Below the pieces are notes generated by a model that was given only the letters and a program-made list of their open reading frames with translations, searched no databases and had not been told where the DNA came from. Of a DNA stretch of 64,000 nucleotides, positions 33,708-42,879 are shown in pieces. The position numbers and the translations under genes are program-made. This DNA is from Colocasia esculenta (Eukaryota; Streptophyta; Magnoliopsida; Alismatales; Araceae): positions 9,404,049-9,468,048 of the forward strand of contig CM024760.1 of assembly GCA_014218235.1 (NCBI GenBank). Direction: 5' to 3'. The stretch's first letter is position 1; every line of letters begins with the position of its first letter.

Positions 33708-33820
33708 CCCCTGATCCTCTTCTTGTCTTGCAGGTTCTTGTCCTCACTGACGATCGTCTTCCCTACTTTCTCTAGTGGAGGTCCGTTTGGTTCCCGCCCA
33801 AACATGATCCCCTCACCACA
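33708..33820 (+). repeat. Remnant of the Tat 3' LTR (last 113 bp)
   Basis: It aligns without gaps to 15063-15175 of the 5' LTR with six mismatches and ends CTCACCACA. The first bases (CCCCT) would be one copy of the Sirevirus target duplication; the other copy was lost in the deletion at 23567. The first 661 bp of this LTR are missing. Confidence 0.93.
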
Positions 33821-33825
33821 ATTTA
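33821..33825. repeat. Target-site duplication ATTTA, right copy (Tat element)
   Basis: It is identical to 14397-14401 and follows the LTR end directly. Confidence 0.9.
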
Positions 33826-34114
33826 TAACCTCTCCATAATCAAAAAATTATCCTTGCAATGTTATTGTCTGAGGTGTCGAGAATATTTTATTGTTGCCTA
33901 TAAAATTAAAACTGTAAACGAAAATATCTTTCTATCTAGAAGAATGTTGAATGGCATATTGTACCGAAGGGGGGGGAGAGAGAGAGATTAAGGGCATTTT
34001 AGACTTTTAAAATTTTAGTTAAGAGTTAACTAAGGATAAATAGGAGATTCCAAGTTATCATTAACAGATTACCTTTTTCAAGTCAAGCTTGTTAAAAATA
34101 ATACGAAAATATGA
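33826..34114. other. Pre-insertion host DNA between the Tat element and the MULE
   Basis: An AT-rich 289-bp stretch with a G8 run and a (GA)n tract near 33970-33987. No gene or repeat was recognised. Confidence 0.6.
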
Positions 34115-34123
34115 ATATTAATT
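34115..34123. repeat. MULE target-site duplication, left copy (ATATTAATT)
   Basis: This 9-mer is identical to 46208-46216. A 9-bp duplication is characteristic of Mutator-like elements, and the perfect match argues for a fairly recent insertion. Confidence 0.93.
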
Positions 34124-34493
34124 GGGAAAATTAATTGGGGGTCCTTGTCAGAGCCTGGTACTTATTTCCTCATCCCTGTCAGAATACCGGTTGATGTAAA
34201 GTCCCTGCTTTTCTCCAGGTTTAATTTCTAGTCCCTGCTTTTCAGATGTCACCATTTACGGCCCTCCACACACGATTTCCGTCTCCTTGGCCTCCGTCTC
34301 TTTTTCCCATTCCCGTCTTACCCTTCCCTCCTTTTTTCCATCGCCTGTTCCCCAAACGACGCTGACGCTTCGGTGGCCCGTGAACTCTGACCCATGCGAA
34401 GTTACTCTTACATACCCTGCCAAGAACTTATACAGCAACCATTGACAGCACTTACAAACCGCCTTTCGAAGGTCCGTGAACCGTTCTTCACAC

Positions 34494-34500
34494 TATAAAA
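34494..34500 (+). promoter_or_regulatory. TATA box of the left TIR gene
   Basis: TATAAAA lies 96 bp before the start codon at 34596. The mirror copy is at 45831-45837 on the minus strand. Confidence 0.6.
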
Positions 34501-34595
34501 GGAACCCAGGGCCCCATACTTATCCTTCATCACAAGCTTCTAACGCTCTTCTTCTTCCTATCTTTCTTGCTCGTCTTCTTCATCTTTATTTGCAG

Positions 34596-34961
34596 ATGTC
34601 TTCATCTAACCGTGCTCCCCAGAGGGATGGCAAGGCACCTGCCTCACCGGTGCCACCGTCACCCCCGGCTCCCCCGTTGCGACAGTCCACCTTCAGCGCC
34701 GACTACTGGGATGGTTTTTACGTGGGCTGGAAGATGGCTTTACAGAAAGCCTCCCGGCAGTACGGCGACAGGGGCCTCAATAACATCCTCCCAGACATCG
34801 GCCCTAGGGTAGAACACATCCCTTCCTCTCCTTCCTCCCCGGACCGTTCCGGCACCTCCCCTTCCTCCCCTGACCGTTCCGGCACCTCCCCTTCCTCCCA
34901 TCCCTCCCCTGACCGTTCTGCCTCCTCCCCTCCGTACTCTACCGAGTGGTCGGTAGAGTAG
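34596..34961 (+). CDS. Small TIR-borne protein, left copy (121 aa), unknown function
   Basis: I do not recognise a family. The start codon at 34596 is the one shared with the right TIR; it follows a pyrimidine-rich leader and TTTGCAG, which could also be a splice acceptor. The protein begins MSSSNRAPQRDGKAPASPVP. Its middle block is also conserved in the right copy (YW.GFYVGW, MALQKASR, NILPDIGPRVEHI). A Ser/Pro tail is expanded here by repeats of SSPDRSGTSP. There is no signal peptide or membrane segment. The gene faces inward, towards the 3' end of the transposase gene. It may be a real element-encoded protein or a captured host fragment. Confidence 0.5.
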   Translation: MSSSNRAPQRDGKAPASPVPPSPPAPPLRQSTFSADYWDGFYVGWKMALQKASRQYGDRGLNNILPDIGPRVEHIPSSPSSPDRSGTSPSSPDRSGTSPSSHPSPDRSASSPPYSTEWSVE

Positions 34962-35039
34962 AGGTAGAGAGTTATTGTAACATGGCTTCTTTATGATAAG
35001 CATTTTCGTTTGATGCAGTCTTCTCTGTGCTTATGTATG

Positions 35040-35734
35040 TGCTCTGTATCATGCAAATTCAACATGTTACCAATAACACACTGTAACATCCCCTCATATA
35101 TACTATAATCAACATGACCAACGACTGTAAGAGATTATAACATATAATGTAAAACTGTATGTTAGAATGTAGTGCTTGAACTGTAAGAGAGTAGTACTCA
35201 AACTGTAACAGGGCTGTTCTTTAGGTGTAACACTGTAGTGCTCGAACTGTAACAGCTTAGTACTTAAACTGTAACATTTTATTACGTATAATATAACAGA
35301 AATCGTAAGTGCTGGAACTGTAAGAGTGTAGTGCGCGAACTGTAAGAGTGTACTGCTGAAAATGTAAGAGTCTAGTGCTTAAACTGCAACATCTTATTAC
35401 ATATACTGTAACAGAAATTGTGAGGAGACAGTGCTCTTCTTCCTCTTATCTTTCTTGCTCGTCTTCTTCCTCTTTATTCTGAGATGTCTTCATCTAACAT
35501 ACGGTACACAGGTTAAACTGTAAGAGTATTAGAGTTAAACTGTAACACTTCGTTACGTACACTGTACAACAAAACGTAATTGTAAGTGCGCGAACTGTGC
35601 AAGTGTATTACTGAAACTGTAATAGCGTAGTAGTGGAGTTGTAACATCGTAGTGCGTAGACTGTAATAATGTATTACATACACTGTAATATTGGAATATA
35701 AGGACGACGTTCTGTTGTAACTAATATACAACAT
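35040..35734. repeat. Left CTGTAA motif field
   Basis: About 20 copies of CTGTAAC or CTGTAAG and near-variants, all reading CTGTAA on the plus strand, fill the gap between the left TIR gene and the transposase gene. Inside the field, 35430-35495 repeats the TIR gene leader (GCTCTTCTTCC..TTTCTTGCTCGTC..ATGTCTTCATCTAAC) without the rest of the frame. Confidence 0.75.
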
Positions 35735-38563
35735 TTAAAATCCGTCAGGATTGTGGGGTGGGTTGCTACAAGTTCTTCGGTTGTGACCTGTTTGTTTGCA
35801 CCGTGAACAAATATATGCATGATCTACTTCTCCTCTTGAATGTATTCTCCTCTTTCTCGGTCTTCCTGGCAACCTTTTTGTTGTCGGTGGCTTGATTAGA
35901 ACTTCTGATGGTTGAGGCGGATCCGGCATGTCAAATGTTGGGATAGGTTGAATGTTTCTTTCATATGCAGCCCTATACACTTCTGTGCTGTAAAATGCCG
36001 AAACATATTGAGTAACGGCCTCCTTGTTACTGCCAATTGCTGCGCATGCATGCTTGCAAGGAATCTTGACAAGTTGCCAGTGTCCACAGGAACATGTTTG
36101 TAGATGGAGGTCTACGGCGTACGTCTTCATACTTTCAACAACCTCAAATTTGATTCCATCTGAATGACGGATTGCTAAGCTTCTCCTTTCTTGAAGGTTT
36201 TTTTCGATGATTTTTTGTACTTTAGGACAGTATGGTGTATCCCACAATGCAGCATCAATTTTCCTCTTTGCAGCCATTTCCATCATTTGCACTCTAATTT
36301 TGTCAACCATCTGTAGTATTGGTAGACTTCGCGCGTCATGTATCCAATTGTTGAATGACTCTGCCAAATTAGAGTATAATTCACCAAACCTGTATGGCCA
36401 TGTGAAGGAAATTAGGATAACATCAAATATCTGTAACAAGTGTCCACTACATACTGTAACCTTATTTAACACGTTCTGTAATAGATTATCCCTACAACTG
36501 TAAGCACATAAATGGCAGAATGTAATAGAACATATCGCTTATGTATTTAAAGAGCCGAACCTTTGTCCCTGGAAAAGAGCATGGGACCAGTGTTCGACAT
36601 CATTTCGGAGCACCCATTCTTTGGCCTCAGTAGAATTAAGCTCCATTGCAGTCATTGCGTCTTGGTACTCTTGTTCAGTAACAGCATAGGCAATGCGCTG
36701 GAGAATTTTTCTAAGTAATTTTTTGAAAGGGGCGGCATACTTCCCCGCACATTGGTCGTTGAAGTTCTGCATGATGTGCTGGAAACAGTAGCCGTGATGA
36801 TCATTCGGAAATACGTCAGGGATCGCTTCCTTCAGACCTCTCCCTCTGTCTGATAGGAACGCGATCCTTCTATCTGATAGCAATGCCTTTTTCAAATTTT
36901 GTAGAAACCAGACCCAGTTGTCATATGTTTCCGAATCTGCGATGGAGTAGGCTACACTGAATAGCTCATTGTTACCGTTTAAGGCACTTGCAGCAAGTAT
37001 AACCCCTTGCACTCTATGCTGTTTGATATGAGTTCCGTCCAAAAAGAGCATAGGTCGACAACCAACTTCGAACCCATATGCAGACGCCGCGAAGCATATG
37101 AAAAACCGTTTGAAACGTTGAGTCTCCGGGTCCACTTCTAGAGACAAGATCGATCCCGGGTTTGACTGTAATGCACGTTCGCTGTACCAGTTCAACATAT
37201 GATAGCTTGTTCTGAAATCGCCGTATAGTGAACCGACAGCAACCTCTTTGCCCCACCATGCCTATTCAAATGATTATACATGTTCTGTAAGAGTGTTACA
37301 GTTCTTGTCCTCATACCTTACAGTATCCTTCTTAAGTTGTTACAGTATACGCTCAAATCATTACAGTTGTTACAATACAAACCCTTACAGTATATGATTA
37401 CAGTTGTTACAATACAAGGGTCAGAGACTTACAGTATATGATTACAGTTGTTACAGTGGCATGCAGATATTGTTACAGTATACGTCGAAATGATTATAGT
37501 TATGACAATGATAGTCTTACAGTATATGAGGACAATTGTTACAATGCTAGGGTCAGAGAATTACAGTTATGGATCTATTGATTACAGTAGACGTCATGAT
37601 GTGTTACAATTCAATTCATGGCATACCTGATGATAAGGGATGCAGATACCGTATTCCCGACGGATGTCACTCATCATTTCACTTGCTCTGTAGGTGGGTT
37701 TATCAACTAGTTTCCCCTTCACAGCATTTGCTACCCACTTCTTAGATGTCCGTGGATGTCCGTCGCTCATAATGTCACATCCACAGGTGTGTATGTTGTT
37801 GAGACTTTTGATTGCAAATTGTGGACCTCCACGAACGACAGACGCATGCAGGCGCCATGGGCAAACAGAGACATTGCAACGTACAGTTAATCGTACAGAG
37901 TCATTCTTCAAATATTTCCAATTAAATCCTCGTGCGATCGCGTAATTTGTCAGTTCCATCTGCAATAGCTCTTTGCTTATGAAGACTTGTCCTACTGAGT
38001 GTATTCTACCTACGGAATATTGCGTCAACACTGGTACTACACCTTCCGCTCCTTCTCCTCGCACATACAACTCGAAACTGCTTCCTGGTAATTGGAGGGG
38101 TTCTGGGGTTACCAAAGAACCGCCATGCGTGTTTGAAGTACTTCTGCAAATAATGTACATACATACATTCTTAAGACGAAGGCTTGTTAAGAATGCATGG
38201 GATAACATGAAGGGTGGTGAAGAATACATGGACCACGTACCTGTCAAGTGGTTGCGTTCCATCTGAATGACGACTAGCATGCGTACTAAGGCAACGAGTT
38301 TCCACCTGATGAATTTGTAGATTTATCAATGATTTTCCCTGACACTTGTGAAGATCAAACATAGCTAGGACATCCCCATCGTCAAGCAACACCTGTTCAA
38401 CGTCGGTATCCATGGGAAGACGATACTTCAGCATGTTCTCCTGCATGTCTACACCCAACCTTTGGGAAACCCTGCTATGAATGGACGCCAAATCCGTGTC
38501 CCTCCCTATGAAAAGAACGAAACTTTGATCTCCAAATGAACATCTTGCAGGGAGCTGCTCCAT
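35735..38563 (-). CDS. MULE transposase, four exons, intact (731 aa)
   Basis: Exons on the minus strand: 38563-38241, 38143-37627, 37261-36561, 36389-35735. All introns are GT-AG, phases match, and the 2,196-bp coding length is a multiple of three without a stop. Residues 1-107 form an N-terminal domain of unknown role. About 150-230 match the MuDR-type DNA-binding domain (ISKELLQMELTNYAIARGF). The DDE core begins with Asp about 355 in MLFLDGTHIKQH and Asp about 418 in FLSDRGRG, followed by YCFQHIMQNF. A SWIM zinc finger (CSCGHWQLVKIPCKH) lies near 613-628 and a terminal CCHC knuckle (CSRCKQTGHNRRTC) near 700-718. It would cut and rejoin the element ends in the nucleus. An upstream in-frame ATG at 38665 is possible. 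It diverges from the ULP1 gene. Confidence 0.92.
37263..37626 (-). other. Transposase intron 2, rich in TTACAG motifs (polarity switch)
   Basis: The intron starts with GTATGC at 37626 and ends in TAG at 37264-37262. It holds more than a dozen TTACAG or TTACAA motifs reading on the plus strand. At its left end the pair CTGTAA (37285-37290) and TTACAG (37296-37301) face each other; to the left of this point the element carries the CTGTAA orientation, to the right TTACAG. Confidence 0.65.
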
Positions 38564-38939
38564 TGGGTGGCAGAGGAAGACAACGGTTCGTGGAAGACGT
38601 TTCGTGTATGAGTGGCTTGGACTGGGGGTCAAATTGGCGGGAGTGCGTATGTGGCTACCTAACATGGCGGGAAAGCTCTATACGAAGGGCTGTGATTTCC
38701 TTGACGTCCCGTCGTCTGTCGTACCGAGTATTTTCAGCCGCCCGATGGTCATCATTGCAGTGCACCGCCATCTTGTTGAGTCCAGTGTCCACCCGTCGGG
38801 TACACCGACTTCATATATCATGACTTTTCTCCTTCCCTTCTCCTACACCGCCATTCCTCCACCAGACCTCTTCTCTGTTACAGTTTCCCATCCTTCAGTT
38901 ACATCTCCAGACGAAGCAATCCGTCTCTCCCCTCTAACG
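38564..38939. promoter_or_regulatory. Central divergent promoter of the MULE genes
   Basis: This 376-bp space separates the two start codons. It contains TTGGCGGGAG at about 38634-38643 and GGCGGGAAA at 38666-38674; the latter is the reverse complement of the E2F consensus TTTCCCGCC. If used, these would tie expression to S phase. That is inference; no TATA box is obvious. Confidence 0.55.
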
Positions 38940-41900
38940 ATGGCAAGCCGTCGATCTCCTACGAGCGCTGACATTCAGAGCATTGCGGCGGATGCGGTGC
39001 AAGAAGCGTTCGTGGAAGAACCCACACTCCAAGTCGTACGAAAAAGTAGTTTCTTCTTACCCTAATACGGATGTTTGTCGAATGAATGTTTTCATTTTTA
39101 AGATGCGATCTTTTCTTTGCAGAAAAGAATGAATATAATACGCGATGCTCGCTTCTGTTCTACCGTTCCGTTATGGCCGATTTGCAATTTAGGAGCGCGC
39201 ATCTGAAGTTGATGAGGAATTCACCATTTCGCGCGTATATCAAATGCGAAATGGTGACCTACCCAATTTCACTCATTGTCGATCTTATGACACGTTTCGA
39301 TGGAGAGCGTTTTAAGATTGGCTCATGCAGCATGACTTTTCGCCCTTCAGACATAGCCAAAGTTATGGGTATACCAAACGTTGGTTCCCCTATCGACCTG
39401 AACACGGATGGGACAAAAGCCAGTTTGCGCCGGATCCTTGGAACCAAAAGAACGATGGACAGGCACAATGTCCATTTGAAACTTAAGGAGTACGTTCCAC
39501 AGGAGGGTCAGCTTGCTGTTGAGATTTCCGTGAAGCTTTGGGTTGCGCTTCTTTGTTCCTGTTTCTTCTTCCCCACAAGTGGGACGTCGGGGTCGCTGTC
39601 CATTCTGCCATACCTGGACGACCTCCATGACATGAACAACGCCAATTGGGCTGCCGCAATCCACGAGTACCTGATGTCGGGGGTGATGGCATTCAAAACA
39701 GCAGCTGGTTCCTGCAAAAACATCTTCCTAACCGGTTGTGTTCCCGCTCTCGGTGTGAGTATACTGTTACGGTACACTCTGTTACAGTTCCTGAATGTGT
39801 CTATTCCAGATGACATATGAACCTATTACAGTATCTGTTACATACATTTACAGAAGACATATGTATCTGTTACATACGTTTACGATACACTTCTCATACG
39901 CATTATCTATTTCATAATGATGTAGGCATGGTTTTTGATGCACCAATACAAATGGAAACCAGATCATCCGGAAAGGAATCCCCCATTTTTCCGTTGGGAT
40001 TGCCGGAATAAGGGACCGGAGTTATCCGCCCTACTACGGGGGTTGCGACGATCTGATGTAAGTGTCACTTACCCCTGGAACTGTGTTATCTTGGTATATG
40101 ACTTATACCTGTACCTGTACCTGTGTTAATTCAGGTGTATTTGGAGTATAATGAAAATGAGGAGCCACCTAGAGCTTCGCGACGATTGACGGCATCCACG
40201 TCAACCACTTCCCGAACCCCTCCATCAGATAACTCTCTGCATGGCATTCTTAGCCAGTTACAGCGGCAGAATGACCAGTTACTTCGGCAGAATGACCAGT
40301 TAAAGCGGCAGAATGACCAATTACACCGGCAGAACAATATCCTCCAGTCAATGGATGGAAGGCTACATAGACTGGAGGAACAATTTCAGCGGCAGCCTCG
40401 GTGGCAACATCCCCCCCCAGAGACAGAATGTGCAATTTTAGCCCTACCGCCATTGGAGCTCCCAACAGCTTCAGTACGATCACATGCCGTGGCAAAGAAG
40501 AGTTACCAACGTCCAGGTAAACGTTTTGTGTCCTTACATTGTTTCATTTGCTTAGTTACAGAAGATGCTTTCCTCATTTACAGTTAGAGTCCTACTCTCT
40601 TACAGTCATTCCAATACTTAGTAATACGATTGTACTCTACCTTTACAGTTTCATTCCTTGTCTGTTACAGTCTTTCATATACGAAGTTACAGAAGTGTTC
40701 TCTATGTTTACAGCTCTCTTTCATAGACATTAACAGACTTTCGTGTTCTCAGTTACAGGAAGGAGATCCGTGCAAACAAGGTCGCGGCGGTCATTTAAGG
40801 AGTTGCACATTCCCGAGTTGAAGGAGGGGAAAAAGAGGGGGCGAAAGGAGGAGGAGGAGGACCAGAGGAAGAGGAAGAAGGAGGAGAAGGCGGAGGCGGA
40901 GGAGGAGGAGGCGGAGAGGAAGAGGGAGGAGGAGGAGCAGAGGAAGAAGGAGGCGGACAGGAAGAAGGAGGAGGAGGAGGAGGCGGAGAGGAGGCGGGAG
41001 GAGGAGGAGCAGAGGAAGAAGGAGGCGGAGAGGAGGCGGGAGGAGGAGGAGCAGAGGAAGAAGGAGGCGGAGAGGAAGAGGCAGGAGGAGGAGCAGAGGA
41101 AGAAGGAGGCGGAGAGGAAGCAGAAGGAGGAGGAGCAGAGGAAGAAGGAGGCGGAGAGGAGGCGGGAGGAGGAGGAGCAGAGGAAGAAGGAGGCGGAGAG
41201 GAGGCGGGAGGAGGAGGAGCAGAGGAAGAAGGAGGCGGAGAGGAAGAGGGAGGAGGAGGAGCAGAGGAAGAAGGAGGCGGAGAGGAGGCGGGAGGAGGAG
41301 GAGCAGAGGAAGAAGGAGGCGGAGAGGAAGAGGGAGGAGGAGGAGCAGACGAAGAAGGAGGCGGACAGGAAGCAGAAGGAGGGGGAAGAAGAAGGAAATA
41401 AAAGGAAGCGGCGTCAGATATCCCCATCATCATTGTCCCGACGTGTTACAGCTGGGACGAGGATAAGACGACAACCAGATATCTTTACGGTATGGTTTCC
41501 CCTTACAGAATTTACATAAGCTGAGCATTCGGTTACAGAACCCTTCATGAGACATAACAGTTTGTTCCGAGTCCGTTACAATTACATTATAATATTTTTA
41601 CAGAACATTCCTTTTTTACTTACTCTATCGCAGCCAGACGATTTTCGGCACCACAAAGCCACGAAAGTGAATGTGTCCACTTGCGAACCGATCCTTGTTC
41701 AGTCTCAAGAGAGTGCAGACACACTTCCAACGGGCAAGAAAGAGGAGAGACGTGATTACGTCGCCCGGGACGCATTAGGAGTGGCCGAAAAGTCATTGAT
41801 TGAACGATTTTTCAATGAGTGCTTCATTAATGAGTACGTGTTACATTATATGTCTACCATGTTTACAGTTTCGACCAAAGATGTTTACATTATATATCTA

Positions 41901-42811
41901 CCATGTTTACAGTATATGTCTACCATGTTTACAATATATGTCTACCATGTTTACACTATATGTCCACCATGTTTACAGTTTCGCCAATTACTGATGACAG
42001 TCTTAATTCTTACCTGTAGAAATTTCATGTTCAACGGCCCTGTGGAGGGATACGACAATTTCCTCTCGTTTCATGACATCCGGGAGCTATTGTTCGCGAG
42101 GGAGAGCGAATCGGTCGTAATTGACTGCTACGTCAACGCTTACTTGTTTCGCCCCCGTGAAGAGAACCCGGACATTTTTTGGAATTTTGGATATCTGCAT
42201 GCCGCTTTAAAGGGTTATGTCCAATCTTGCAGAGACGATAAGAGCAAGGAAGAACATTTCGAAAACGCTTTCAAGAGATTGGACCGCGCCCCAAATGAAT
42301 TCGACGTCATCTTCTCCCCCATGCACGTTGGAACGAACCATTGGGCTCTTCTGGTCATCCGCATGAAGGAAAAAGAGTTCCACGTGTACGACTCATTACG
42401 AAACAAACATCGTGCTGACATTCCACAATATGTAAGTGACCAGTGTTCCATACGATGCTTACATTCATTACAGAGCGCGAGCACTTGTGTTACAGACGTA
42501 ACAGTAACATGAAATCTACGTTAAGTTGCTCGAACTCTTTTGTTCATTCTCTTATGCAGGTGGAGGAACTGATAAGATACCTGAAGGGCAAGCAGATAGA
42601 TGCAGCTACATGGCCGCTACGCTACCCCGACCCATGCCCACAACAAGGATCGGGAGACGACTGCGGAATTTTTACTTGCAAATACATGGAATGTCTAGCA
42701 CGTACGGACATTCAAGATTTGCCCTTCAGTCAGAATGACATGCCTATTGTGCGAGCAAAAATCGCCCTCCACTTCATCAAAGCGTACTTCAATGGAGAAG
42801 GGCGTTCATAG
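38940..42811 (+). CDS. ULP1-like cysteine protease (C48 type), eight exons, intact (948 aa)
   Basis: Exons: 38940-39045, 39123-39754, 39926-40057, 40135-40516, 40759-41489, 41634-41833, 42020-42431, 42560-42811. Every junction is GT-AG, phases agree, and the 2,847-bp coding length is a multiple of three. Residues ~40-290 form the N-terminal domain usual in plant ULP1-like transposon proteins (MTFRPSDIAKVMGIP). About 330-360 hold a heptad coiled coil (four RQNDQL-like repeats). About 445-640 hold a Glu/Lys/Arg coiled coil of 14-residue repeats. The C-terminal protease has His about 835 (TNHWALLVI), Asp about 852 (HVYDSL), Gln about 893 and Cys about 900 (GDDCGIF). The family removes SUMO or related modifiers; the substrate here is unknown. 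The ATG at 38940 (MASRRSPTSADIQ) was chosen because exon 1 splices in phase. Confidence 0.92.
40810..41395. repeat. Purine-rich 42-bp tandem repeats in ULP1 exon 5
   Basis: Around a dozen imperfect 42-bp units encode EEEEQRKKEAERKR-like 14-mers. The plus strand is almost free of T over more than 500 bp. The opposite strand has an open frame of Ser/Pro repeats, which is only its mirror image. Confidence 0.9.
41840..41985. repeat. Short repeats in ULP1 intron 6
   Basis: Five or six copies of a unit of about 25-30 bp, TATGTCTACCATGTTTACA with variations, fill the intron. Three of the repeat units carry TTTACAG. Confidence 0.8.
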
Positions 42812-42879
42812 CGTCTACAACTGAAGGAGAACTGCCGCACGTACTAACTCCTAACCATTGTAATGATACTTGTTGTATG

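Larger units (their letters stand above)
14402..33820 (+). mobile_element. Ty3/gypsy Tat-lineage retrotransposon with a nested Sirevirus
   Basis: The element has a 5' LTR (14402-15175), gag-protease, reverse transcriptase, two RNase H regions, integrase, an antisense gene (20919-23534, minus) and the last 113 bp of its 3' LTR (33708-33820). A Sirevirus at 23567-33707 interrupts it. Exact ATTTA duplications flank both ends. Tat affiliation rests on the RT sequence, the second RNase H and the antisense gene before the 3' LTR, which is known from Retand/Grande-type members. The LTR parts that can be compared differ at 6 of 113 positions. With a commonly used 1.3e-8 substitutions per site per year this suggests roughly 2 million years, with a wide error. 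Confidence 0.92.
34124..34961 (+). repeat. Left terminal inverted repeat of the MULE
   Basis: It pairs with 45447-46207 in inverted orientation. The outer ~370 bp differ at only about three positions. The inner part, which contains the small open frame, differs far more and has in-frame length differences. A TATAAAA box lies at 34494-34500, facing inward. Confidence 0.9.

Noticed and set aside
40795..41433. Minus-strand Ser/Pro-repeat frame of 212 codons
   Set aside because: It is the mirror image of the purine-rich coiled-coil repeats of ULP1 exon 5, which belongs to a validated spliced frame.
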